From positions 48,494 through 112,493 of the forward strand of contig JADNYJ010000135.1 in assembly GCA_015501075.1 (NCBI GenBank): DNA of 64,000 bases, read 5' to 3'. Made by a program: the position numbers and the translations under genes. The notes under the pieces were generated by a model. It was not told the origin of the DNA. It did no database searches and saw nothing but the letters and a program-made list of their open reading frames with translations. Source of the DNA: Gymnopilus junonius. Its lineage: Eukaryota > Basidiomycota > Agaricomycetes > Agaricales > Galerinaceae. Positions 33,393-43,678 of this stretch are shown here, piece after piece (positions within the stretch are counted from its first letter, which is position 1; the number at the start of each line of letters is the position of its first letter).

Positions 33393-34175
33393 TGTTTAGG
33401 CTGCAGAGATTGCTAGTAAACAGTGCCTGAATCAGCAAATTTGAAGTCCGCCGGGGCCGGGATCGCCCATCGAATTCGCCCCAATCGTATCTTCCTTTTT
33501 ACCATCACCTATAGTAGATTAGGCGTTCGACCCATTCTCAAGCCGTCCTTCGCCTCACAAAACTATTGTGTCTCTGGAAGTTGCATGGACCTTAATACTC
33601 TCTTATGCTTTTGGTGCGATCTCTGGACCGCACACTGGCTGTCAGCCACCAGCATTTTTTTCCTTTCTTCTATGCTCTGGATCGGAATACCAGCCTTTGG
33701 ATCTACCAATGGGTCGAGTTTTCCGTTTCTAGATTAATCTCTCCAACACTCTCTCACAGCTTTTCACATCAGTTTCGAGATGGAATCATTCATTGGGACG
33801 CTTATGAGTTTCTTCTGCCACATTTAATCGGTTCCATCCACTCTATGTGGATCCACGCTAACGACCCTGTCCTCGTGTCTCCGCTGTAATTGTACATTCA
33901 TGTGCTGCGGGATGGTCTTTGTGTACCCAATTTGAATGTCAATGTACATGGTACGGAACGATTGTCGCCTTCGAAAGAAAGCAGCCTCTTCATTGTTCGA
34001 CTCAAATTCGGTTCTGTAAAGGTCAAGGCAAATTAAAAGTGCATTTAAACTCCAGGAACAAAGGGCAATGTTGACGCGAAATTAAGCCACAACTCCCTTA
34101 AACCGTCCAACATTGTTCGAGGAATAATTGTCCCCCACAAACATGCGGACTGTGGCAGCCGCCTTTTCGTTCTAC
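33393..34175. other. Intergenic, no supported gene
   Basis: Overlapping frames at 33423-33737 and 33605-33889 show no domain and were not called. The motif AAACAGTGCCTGAATC is at 33418-33433. Confidence 0.45.
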
Positions 34176-34287
34176 ATAAATAACACCGGGCTGCTTCAGT
34201 CTTCAAGCCATCTGCCATTCGCTATTCCTACAACTTCATCCACCGAAGTCTGAACTCAGTCCCTTGGACTCCTTATCGAATCGCAGA

Positions 34288-34759
34288 ATGAGCCAGTATG
34301 TTTTTGATTTCATCCTTCCACAATCCCTCAACAATGCTGAACAATTTTCTACCAGTTTATCTAATCAACCTTCTACATCCAACCGATTAGGTTTTTCTGA
34401 CTGCTTCGTTGACTGCTGCTGGAAATCCTGCTGTGAAGTCATAGACAACTCCAAGACTGGAGTTCAAAAGCATCTAATTCGGAATCATAGGAGGGATGTC
34501 CGAACTGACTGCATACATTGTTTGTGGATGGGAAGATTGTGAATCCCCACATGGCCGGCCGTATGAGTTTATGACATGGGACGCTTTGGTCAACCATATC
34601 CGTTACGACCATATGAAGGTTTCTAGACGGGAACGTGGAGGGGGAGATGAATGGCAAAAGCAACTATTAATGGTGGGAGTCATCAGCAGTGTGGCAGGAG
34701 GCAGTGGCTTTTCCATTTGGGCCGTTTCTTGTCAAGTGTGTACTCTACATTTTAAATGA
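34288..34759 (+). pseudogene. Small C2H2 protein Z4, frameshifted
   Basis: An 8-nt exon ATGAGCCA (34288-34295), identical to Z3, is spliced over 60 nt (GTATGT...TACCAG) to exon 2 from 34356. This reads finger 1 (CCWKSCC...HLIRNH) and then hits a stop at 34540. The adjacent frame from about 34500 carries finger 2 (CGWEDC...HIRYDH) and runs to 34759. Removing one base near 34500 joins the two with the linker one residue longer than in Z1-Z3. Finger 3 and the family tail are missing; the end is unrelated Gly-rich sequence. A weak TATA-like ATAAATA lies at 34176. The gene converges on Y2, 76 bp away. Confidence 0.72.
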
Positions 34760-34834
34760 GAATTGCGCAGATGTGGCCAACTCTCGTACAATCACATAAC
34801 ATTTCGAAATCCATCTTGATCCTGCACCTTCATC

Positions 34835-35330
34835 TCAGACCAATTCTGGATCCGGCACCTCTTTCATATCTTTGACCGGCCAATGCGACCGCATCCACTT
34901 CGGCTCGACTCCCTCAAAATGCATTGCTCGAATTACGTCATCCAACTCTTCTGAGTAAAGTGAGTCGAACTCTGTGGATTCTTTTTCGTAGCACTGGCGA
35001 CTGCGAGCATTGTCAGGACATTTTGCGGATCGGTGTCAGACCACACCTCTACCACCGACATCTTCACGCCTAGTCTTCTCTTCAGGTTTTCCAGTGCTTC
35101 CAGTACAACCGATGCACTGGGTTGCTCCCCAGGATGTGGCGGCTGCCAGTCCGGATCCAAATGTTCTTTGTAGAAATCGTCCTTTGTGGAAAAGGTAAAT
35201 CCGTAGAAATAAATATCTTCTATCAATTTTTTATCCTGTATCGACTGGAGATTGATATTTCAAACTAGGACTCCCGCTCACCATCGGACTCGATTTTCGG
35301 GGGTGGAGGGATCGCGTTGTGATTGGTCAT
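34835..35330 (-). pseudogene. YFYGFT-family gene Y2, frameshifted like Y1
   Basis: Exon 1 (35330-35282, MTNHNAIPPPPKIESD) joins across a 62-nt intron (35281-35220, GTGAGC...GATAG) to exon 2 (EDIYFYGFTFSTKDDFYKEHLDPDWQPP...). After STHFT (about 34956) a base is missing. The in-frame reading stops at 34933, while the next frame continues SEELDDVIRAMHFEGVEPKW and ends PDPELV at 34835. Exon-intron structure equals Y1, Y3 and Y4. The indel lies at the same codon as in Y1, although the two proteins differ at roughly 40 percent of positions by eye. Function is unknown. Confidence 0.75.
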
Positions 35331-35853
35331 TTGGATGGAAGGTTTTTTTTTGGCAACGTGTCGAGGAAGGCTATCTAGCAATCAGTTACCTGACAGGAGT
35401 GTGGGTAGAAGCAGGACGTCAGTCGGACAGTCAGAAAGGTGTAAATGTCTTAAACATGAGCCCCAAATTGGCATTGATCGAGGCCGCGAGCGTCGACCCA
35501 AAAAGCTAAAATTAGCACACTGGCATTGCCTTTCGACTCGAACTCAACCATCACCTTGACCTATTCTGGCCATCCTTTCTTCCCGCCCAACTTAGAATTG
35601 TCATTTACGCACCACCACGGCCCTCCTGAGCATACTCTGAACCCAAGACTCAAAGTAAGCAGGAACAGCATGCCTTGAACTCTTAGGAACGAATCTGATT
35701 TGGTTTTTTTCTCTTTCCAGGTATCCCGTCGGTCTTATAATTCATGTCTGGTTCCATTATGGTGAGTTATTTAAACAATACTCTCTAATATTTGTATATT
35801 TCATGTCTCGCCCAAGATTATACCACCCGGAATAGTGGGCGTCCGAGCTCTAT
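35331..35853. other. Intergenic, possible small exon at 35744
   Basis: ATGTCTGGTTCCATTATG followed by GTGAGT (35744-35767) looks like a first coding exon, but the spliced frame stops within about 20 codons (at 35870), so no gene is called. Confidence 0.4.
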
Positions 35854-36117
35854 ATGAGGATGTTGCGTAGCTACTGCAGTGACCAGGGCCTCCATCCAGT
35901 GCTATTCAACGGTCTTCACGACGAATGTGAATGTAAGAAAGTCAAACGCGATGACGCCCAGTACAAACCCAGGGGATTAGGCTCCCAGTTCTGTTTGTTG
36001 GAGGACTTTCAGGTGGCGTTCATAGTGTTTGCTCAGCCAGAGGGAAAGGTTGGACGGATGAACTGGCGGGCTCAAGGTATGTCAGCAACCACACATTCTC
36101 CTACAGGTACTCACATT

Positions 36118-36627
36118 ATGCCGTCTCAAATCTCAGATAATGCGTCAAATGATCTCATCGAGCTCATGAAAGCCTCGAGCAGCTTCAGGAGGGTTATCGA
36201 AGAAAGCGATCCTGTCGCAGTATTTTACCTCAAACCTGACGAAGGGTCGCCTCAAGAATTCAAGAATTACGTCTCGACTATCGAAAAATCCGTCGCCCTG
36301 TAAGTATTCCATGCTGTTCCGCTGATATATATGACGCATATACTCACAAAATATTGGCCCTATTCTCCATATAGCATGGATATTATCAAGTAAGCAGGTC
36401 GCCTTCTCATTCCTACTAATCTCATCTGAATACATTGGTGGTATTTGTCTAGGAAATCCCTCCTTCGATGGTGCCTTACAAACGGCAAAGAGTACATGTT
36501 TGGCGTGACCGCCAAAGACGAACACGGTCCTCCCAGGATAAAGAATTCAGAGGTGTACACGGCTTCAGGAAATGCCGAAATAAACGAAATATTTAGTACT
36601 TTCATTCTTTGGGTATGTGAAGCCTAA
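36118..36627 (+). CDS. Hypothetical gene with a 15-nt micro-exon
   Basis: Exon 1 36118-36299 (MPSQISDNASNDLIELMKASSS...), intron 75 nt (GTAAGT...CATATAG), exon 2 36375-36389 (15 nt, encoding MDII), intron 63 nt (GTAAGC...GTCTAG), exon 3 36453-36627. All phases fit and give 123 residues rich in charged helices, including DPVAVFYLKPDEGSPQEF and CLTNGKEYMFGVTAKDEHG. The same frame is open back to an ATG at 35854, so the protein may be longer at the N-terminus. At 36613 a strong donor (GTATGT) offers a different ending, skipping to AG at about 36682 or 36651. No family recognised. Confidence 0.6.
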
Positions 36628-37361
36628 TATTCGGATTTTATGTTTTCATCTTGGCTGACAGTCCGTTACTTTGTTAAATAGGCAACGGCGCCGAAAAACG
36701 CGCTTATTCCCGTTTGATATTTCACGAGCGTCATTCAAACTTTTAGAGATCGTGTATAGAAACCAGTCTTGATAAAATACAGTATTTATATTTTCTCCTA
36801 GCAATATCATATGCATTGTTCGACCGATGAGCCATTCAGCGTGGACAATGGTCATCATACTTTGAAGGAATGATGAATGGTGAAAGTCGACTTCTCATCT
36901 GTATCAAAGTTGCAAACAGAGAAGCATCTGAATTTGAATGTTTCACTGATGATGATGTAGTGGTTGGATTTACCTTTCAGTTCGGAAGGAAGAAATGACC
37001 AAGATCTCGATGAATTTCCATGTTGAATTGTATTTTTAAAGTTTATCTAGCAGCTAAAGCATTTAGCTGAGCTGTTAAATAGTCCGGCCACAGGAGTGAG
37101 TTGGCCCACACCTATAGAAATCGAGCCGGTCCCAGGCGTTATCTTGGTTAAGCGGCCCGTGCACTGCTGGTCACATTTAGGCCTACATTATATAAATTTC
37201 AAACTCAGCATCCGGATTCCGGTGTCATGCATTGTAACCTGCCGAAAGTCTCAACTCCAGACAAGTCTCATTCCACACTTCAAGCTCCTCTAGGTCGACT
37301 GCCATCTTAGCAGGCATATAGATTCCACTACCTGGAAAATTATACATTTACTACATCTACA
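36628..37361. other. Intergenic, no supported gene
   Basis: It may include an alternative last exon of the gene at 36118 (about 36652-36780). Otherwise no supported feature. Confidence 0.45.
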
Positions 37362-37835
37362 ATGCTGAATGCGATCCCACCACCTCCTCGAATCGAATCT
37401 GATGGTGAGATTTTTCCAACACAGGCACCAGCATCTGATCAAATATTGGGGAAACGATACCCAGATGCGATGTACTTTTACGGATTCACTTACGAATCCA
37501 ATGTCGACCTCTACAGACGAATCGTTGACCCAAGTTGGGACGCGGCCTCAACAGCCGTTCCCAGAGCAACCATCGCACGGCGCGAACTCGAGAAAATAAT
37601 CGGGGTGAAGATGTCCTTGGTCGAAGTTTATACTGATGGCGATCCGCCCAATGCTCTATCCATGCTAGCCGTTGCGAGTGCAACAAAAGAGAAGCCGGAG
37701 AGTTCAAGGCAGGTTACGAAGGGTCAGTTGATGAATATTAAGAATGCGGGCGGGTTCAAGGGTGAGGCCAGGTGGTTACGGTCAATATGGGTAATTGAGG
37801 ATTTGCAGCAGATGTCTAATTCAGATTTGGTTTGA
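37362..37835 (+). CDS. YFYGFT-family protein Y3, intact (two exons)
   Basis: Exon 1 37362-37404 (MLNAIPPPPRIESD), intron 37405-37464 (60 nt, GTGAGA...ACCCAG) and exon 2 37465-37835 give 137 residues. The intron length is a multiple of three and has no stop, so an unspliced 157-residue reading also exists. The paralogues have the intron at the same codon with lengths that are not in frame, so splicing is the better model. Conserved blocks: MYFYGFTY, VEVYTDGDPPNALSMLAVASATK, and the ending WLRSIWVIEDLQQM...DLV. There is no signal peptide, membrane segment or known domain. It is the only clean copy of the four and the reference for the family. Predicted cytosolic; function unknown. Confidence 0.8.
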   Translation: MLNAIPPPPRIESDGEIFPTQAPASDQILGKRYPDAMYFYGFTYESNVDLYRRIVDPSWDAASTAVPRATIARRELEKIIGVKMSLVEVYTDGDPPNALSMLAVASATKEKPESSRQVTKGQLMNIKNAGGFKGEARWLRSIWVIEDLQQMSNSDLV

Positions 37836-38089
37836 GTAGGATTTCAAGAACAAAAAATTTGGGTATCATGAGAGACCCGAAGCAGAGAGGACGGACATCT
37901 TGACCTGAAGTCCTGTAGTATCGGCGTATGATGTCTGTCAACAACCATTGCGCAATCCGGGAAAAGGCTCAAGAGAAGAAAAAGAATTCTAAGCACATGT
38001 AAGTTATAAAATTACCAGTTTTAAGGCGACGGCATCTTGAGGGACGGAGGGCAGCACGTTTGAAGCCCGCCAAGGCCGAAATCCCTCCC

Positions 38090-38905
38090 TGATCACCCGT
38101 TTTAATGACTCTAATCGCGTCTCTTCCACTTTGCAACAACTGTTGTTATCTTCATCTTCAGAATCTGTCTTTACTAGGCCTACGCTTTCCAAAGTGACTC
38201 CTCGGCTGGCGGAGATTAATGTCATTCCGTTAAACTCTCTCAGCCTTAACTTGAGTCGCCTCACTGAGTTTACCTCGAATACCCTCTCGGTTGAGCAAAT
38301 TCTGTATTTTCTGAACCTCCATCCCAATTTCCTCAAAGGTTGTTTCTACAGAGTTGATCGTCAACAGGATAATTCTGGTCACGCCATTGTAAATCACACA
38401 AAATCGAGTCCCTCCACATCGCTTTTGCAAGCGACGATGCAGCGGCTCACTTTCTGGACAACACCACCCTTCCGGCTTTACAGGACCTTGCTGCCCGCGG
38501 GAAGAAGATTCGCCTCCATGCTGCTAGACTAGTTTCCTTCCTTACACGTTCTGATTTGAAGAGGCTGAAAAGTTTGGTCGTCGACGAGCCGGACGATCCT
38601 GATGAAGGCTTAATTTCAGTCGCACATTCAATACCTTGTCATTAGGATTGGTGTCGCTGGCGATCAATACTTGGCCAATTTCTGTCGTGCGCTCAAGTCC
38701 ATTCCGGTCGGATCAAGCAGGCCGTTACTTCGAATTTCTTCCCTTCGCACATTCAGCTGGTATGGAGCTGGCCCTTTTCCCTGGGCAATTGTCCCATGCT
38801 TCGTTGATCCCATCACCGAAGGCGACAATGGCTGGAGGCGACCACTTGGAGCAATTACTGTTTACTGCGAATGCTGTGAAAATGACTTTTTCAAACAGAG
38901 GTAAA
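38090..38905 (+). pseudogene. F-box/LRR copy G, fragment
   Basis: Plus-strand pieces in several frames match the LRR half of the family: LNLSRLTEFTSNTLSVEQIL and FLNLHPNFLKGCFYRV (about 38245-38360), a DLKRLKSLVVDEPDDPDEGL-like block (about 38555-38610) and LLRISSLRTFSWYGAGPFPW plus RRPLGAITVYCECCEND (about 38725-38890). There are at least two frame changes and an internal stop (38530). No F-box or N-terminal module is found upstream. It is an old pseudogene, lying downstream of Y3 on the same strand. Confidence 0.8.
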
Positions 38906-41811
38906 TCCTTCATAAAACATAATTTCACGTATTGCCGCATTCGCCGAGGAGATCGATATTTCTTTAATTTTAAATCTTGAGTGCGGCGACGAAATTAACT
39001 TGCTGGAAATGAAAGGATGAAATGTATTATGTAGAATTATATACTTTATGATATGGTAAATTTTTGTATGGTCGAGATAGATAATTATGACCTCCGTGGC
39101 TTCAGAGGCGAGTCGAGATGGGTCATTGAAAGTGATTGGCGGGCTTCGGAACCGGTCCAGGTACTGTTTGTTCCGAACTGAACAGACAAACAACTAAACG
39201 AGCGGGACGTCTCGGACGGGCTCGCAACTCATACCCGTGCTTCACTACTGATCACTACTGACCGGAGTTTGAATAAGTCACATGCTGCACATTTTTGGAA
39301 ACTCGTTCCGGCGTGTATGCATGGACGAAGCCAAGCTCGAATCTTGCCATTTTGCGAGATAAATTCAAGAAATATAATGTGATACTGCTTAAACATGTAA
39401 CTACTGTATATTACTGTCAGATTCCGGTGCAAATTCCAGTCAGGCCAGGGCATAAATTTTTTTCTTGTCCAAAAAGTGAATTGGATGGTCCAGAAACCTG
39501 GATATCATCCTGTGCACTAGGTCTTGGGTATTCCAATGCTAAGACTTCTATTTAAATGGGTGAATTTCAGTGCTTTAGGTCAGTTTCCTTCTTGATATCC
39601 AGATTTCTGCTCTTAAGGTATTCAAAAACTGAACTTGTTTGTCTAGCTAACTGTCTATGGCTTGCAAAATATACCTTAGTGCATAAATAAGGATTGAATA
39701 GAAGAGGTTACAGTGATTTTTAAGGGTGACCTTGGCCATTCATTGATCATATTTTACAAAACACAGGAAAAATTCGTGTTTTTGGTGCATTGAAACAACT
39801 AAGGAAGGCAAATATGTTCTTATTATGACATGAAATAACTACTATACATGCGCTTTGTGCATGGAAATTTTTTCGGAAATTTAGAATAAGGGATGGTCTC
39901 CAGACACGCTCTGGAAACCTAATTTACACACTATGCGCGTCGCTTGCGACGCGCGGAGAGCCCACGTGCTGGTTTCTCTCCAGATCGGTTTACATCGGGC
40001 TTCTTAGCACGGCCGAAGGCTGCACTTCCCAATCCAGCCCAATCTACTTAATCTCCCTGGCATGTGACTCAGTAGTGAGATCTTGAAGATAAGGCAACAG
40101 GATGCTCAATTTACCTCAGATGAGCGTAAAATTCAATAATTGAGGTACCCTCGCTTTTATTAACACCCTTGAATTTTTTTGTGTGGAAGGAGTGAGTAGT
40201 GAATAATTTACAAAGTAGTGAACCAGTAGTGAATATTTTTTGTGATCTCACTACTCCAGTGGCTGTGTTGATGAGAACAGCTGCCAAATTGAGCCAACTG
40301 CCATTTTACCCCGCGCCTTTGCACAACACCTTGGACACGGAAAGGCCGGCCAGAAACAGGTTCAAATCACACAGTTGTAAGTCAAATCCCTTCTTTTTTC
40401 TCCCCTTTCCTTCTCCTCTCTTCCTTATTATTTATTATTTATTTTACTTTCGGGACACGGGTATGAGTAGCGAGCCGTCGGACGACGTTGACTCCTTGTT
40501 GCTCCTTCCTTTATCCTTGCAATCCCTGTTTCCATTCTTACTGCGCTGCCATTTCTATACGCCTTAGATCAGCCTTTCCACTGGCTTCAGGGCTGAAACC
40601 TAGGCTTTCCCTGGCTATCCTGGATTCTCGATATCCAGATGCCAACGCAACTCGCGCTTCCACCCTCAAGTCCACCTGGGATCCCTTGACATTTTACTGC
40701 GAGGTGCTGCTGGACCCATGTATACGTTTTCTAAACCCACTGAAAAAAGCACGCTGCGGCATAGATTTTGGTCAGTATCAACTTTTTTGCTTCTGTGAAC
40801 CTGACGTTGAACTTGGTCGAAGACATTGACGGCAGGTAGTCGAGGATAGCTCTAGAAAGCAAGGCAAAGAATCAGGCGTTTTCGGGTCATTAGCTCCGAG
40901 GACAAGAGGGTGATCAACTCCAACTTGCGTTTAGTCGGATTCTCAAGATTTCGAGCTCTCAAACTTCAAGCTTCATGTTCAATTCTATATACTGTAGAGC
41001 TTGTGAGTCCAGGATCGTCTTCGATATCGTTTATGATGGACGGATGGGGAGGGGAGTTCATACTCGAGTATATGGTGCTACCTTTGTCATAGCATCTCGA
41101 CTCAATCGTAGGTAGGCATGTTCATTGTATTTCCGTTCTAATTCTAATTACAACCATCTAGGCTTTCATCCGTGCATCGCGTATCGCTGGATTTAATTTC
41201 TTAGCCCCTTTATCCAACGTCAACTTCGAATGTTCCTCTGTCACCGTCAGTTGCTAATGAAATATGATCCTACCCACCTTTTTAAACAAACTCTATCTCT
41301 CACAGGCATTGAACATTTGACTTGCGCACTTGATCCTCGAGTCTCAGTCTCCTATGCTCATGCCGCTGTTCTATACTTAGTCGAAGATCCCCAATCCATT
41401 AGTGTCGAGCTTCAACTTCTTTCCCGATGCTGGGTGACATTAGACAATGGTACGGTTCGTATATCGAGTTCAAGAGGAATGAAGCAATAGTAACATGGCA
41501 AGACCGGAATGCGAATAAGTATACCCCGTTATAAGATTTTCTGCAACTTTCGACTCGAACGAAGTCCTTGCCTGTCTAAGGCACAAAATGAGCATTCCAG
41601 CCAATCAGAGGCGTTTTGAGGCTCCACTTTGCATTTGGTCGAAAATGTGGGGTACGTTACCTCCGCACTACTGCTAGCGTATCACATTGACAACTTACGT
41701 TGACACAGCATTCGACATATGACATCAAGAACCAGTGGACGGATGCTTCTTGAAGTGAAAACCCGTCGTTTATAAGGCTTGATTGCGGCATTCTTCTTAT
41801 CTGAATTCGTC
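38906..41811. other. Intergenic 2.9 kb, no supported gene
   Basis: Only short frames without domains (for example 40199-40567, 41230-41490). The heptamer CACTACT or its complement AGTAGTG occurs at about 39243, 39252, 40071, 40196, 40217, 40228 and 40251, which could mark the ends of an unrecognised transposon. A short palindrome-like GCGTCGCTTGCGACGC lies at about 39937. Confidence 0.5.
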
Positions 41812-43096
41812 ATGTCAGACTCTCTCCTACCTCCAATCCCGGAACAGAAATTAGACATCAGTATCGACCTGGACGATGCGATGTTGGAAATCTTGCTCTT
41901 GGGTAAGCATTTTCTAGCTAAATTTTAGTGTCGACACTAATGACAATCGGATTGCAGGGATCTACACTGCAATCTACTTCGGCACATCATACGTATATCG
42001 TGAGTTCTTTCCTCTTCGTGCTTTCACTCTTCTTGCTTCCAGGTTACTGACGGTATGATCCTCGCGAGTGACCAAAAGATCGTCCCGAGAATGGATGGTT
42101 ATTGGGCCGTCTCACTGTCATACTTTGTCTATCTTGCCCATAGCGGTGTTGCCTGGATCATGCTCAAACAGAACCTGGTGGACGATGGAGACACTCGGGA
42201 GACAATCTTCACTACTTCAATACCGGATGGAAAACCCTCTTTAACGATATCTGCGCATTTCTCCTGGCGACTCTTGGCGATGGGTTACTGGTGAGAAAGC
42301 ATCTATACATTCTCGCCGTTCGTTACTCACCTGCCTTCAGATCTGGCGATGCTTTAATGTTTGGAATCGCTCACTTCTTGTCATCTTACTACCATTATTC
42401 CTGTTGCTCTCCACAATAAGTGAGCAGTTCTGAAATGTCCCGTCCTTCAATTATTTATTATTTATGCTGATGTTATTTTGAGGTATTGATATTTCCATCA
42501 TAGCGATTGCATCCGCCAGCAAGTTGGAGCCCTCCCCTTATCAAGGCAGCATTCTGGATATATTGACGGCTGCCACCTTTTGTGTTACTTCCGCCACCAC
42601 TCTATTAACGACATTTCTCATCGCATACCGCATCTATTCGTTCTCCAAGCAGGATCTTCTGAAGAGATCGAGGATGCGGTTTAGAAATATTGTTGAAATT
42701 CTTGCACAGTCGGCCGCGGTATACGCTGTGGCATCAATCATCAATGCAGTTACCTCTGTACCCCGCACCGACAGCTCCTACTCCGCAGATACATACTCGA
42801 CTACTTTCTTCAATTTTATCGCGCTACATTTTACCACTTTTCCTCAGTTATACGCAGATGCTGATAGCTCATTATAGGGTGTTGCGCCTGCTATAATGGT
42901 TGCTCGACTCGCGCTAGCTCCTAGCACCGACGAAGACATGTCGACTATCACTCACATATCCGGCCTCCAGTTTGATCATAACACAATCGCAAATGGTGCA
43001 CTATCTAGAGGAGATAGTGTGTCAGTTGAAACGCGGCCCTCTAGCGTACTTGGAGGTTCTGAGAAATTAAAGCAAGGTAGTCAGGAGCAAGCTTAA
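41812..43096 (+). pseudogene. Multi-span integral membrane protein gene, decayed
   Basis: Exon 1 41812-41902 (MSDSLLPPIPEQKLDISIDL...), intron 55 nt, exon 2 41958-41999 (GIYTAIYFGTSYVY), intron 43 nt, then a membrane-rich exon (WAVSLSYFVYLAHSGVAWIM; FLLATLGDGLL, IWRCFNVWNRSLLVILLPLFLLL) and later exons (ILDILTAATFCVTSATTLL; YRIYSFSKQDLLKRSRMRFRNIVEILAQS) to a tail ending at 43096. The order resembles a 7-span hydrophobic family common in agaricomycetes (recalled, unnamed). Damage: the frame does not join at 42043, one base is missing near 42226 (DGKPSLT should read GWKTLFND), and the donor before GVAPAIMVARLAL is missing (CTACAT where GTACAT is expected, about 42827). Not expected to make a full protein. 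Confidence 0.75.
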
Positions 43097-43678
43097 GCAA
43101 TCGTCAATAAAATTATCGTACCGCACCCTTTTTCCTTCTGCTGAATATGTGCTACTTCGAAAGGGCCGATTTAATTGACATTGGCAATATCATACTTCTT
43201 TGTGATTTAACTCATTCCGGCACACCTAAATGCTGGAGCCTGGCAGCCGCAGAGGGCTCGGGTACAGCAATTAATTCCGTGTAAAGTCGTTCCAACGAAG
43301 CTCGATTGTATGCTTGATAATTAGCATGCCACAGGAGTGTCAAGGAGTGGTAGAGAGTAGTCGTTCCTTATCATCGATTAAATTAGCCGATGCTTGGCTT
43401 TGTTACGTCTGCGGGCCTTCACCATCAAAATGTTCCTGCCAGCTTTTATTTCAATTCTCTGTTGTCCAGTGCTCCACGGCAGTGATATTATTGCCTTCCG
43501 ACTCAAAATCACGGTAAGTTATTCGATTTTTCAAGGCTTTCATGAAGCTTATTTCACTAGAGACAGATTTCGAACTGGAAACACGGCAACCAGCCTGGAT
43601 ACGTAAGCCTTCAGTTTCTTTGTAAATACTGCCGCATAAGCTAAAATTTGAAAGATTTTTGTCGTTGTAGACTCGGAT
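43097..43678. other. Intergenic, upstream of F-box H
   Basis: No supported gene. Possible leader introns of copy H (GTAAGT at 43513, AG before 43679) are seen but not proven. Confidence 0.45.

Noticed and set aside
19425..34960. Programmed -1 ribosomal frameshifting in Y1 and Y2
   Set aside because: No X-XXY-YYZ slippery heptamer is present at the site (CAC TGG ACC; CAC TTT ACT). Kept only as one of several explanations.
35744..35870. First exon ATGTCTGGTTCCATTATG followed by GTGAGT
   Set aside because: The spliced frame ends at a TAG after about 20 codons and does not join the gene at 36118.
40199..40829. Overlapping plus-strand frames of 113-122 codons
   Set aside because: Pro/Leu/Phe-rich from pyrimidine tracts, no domain or start context.
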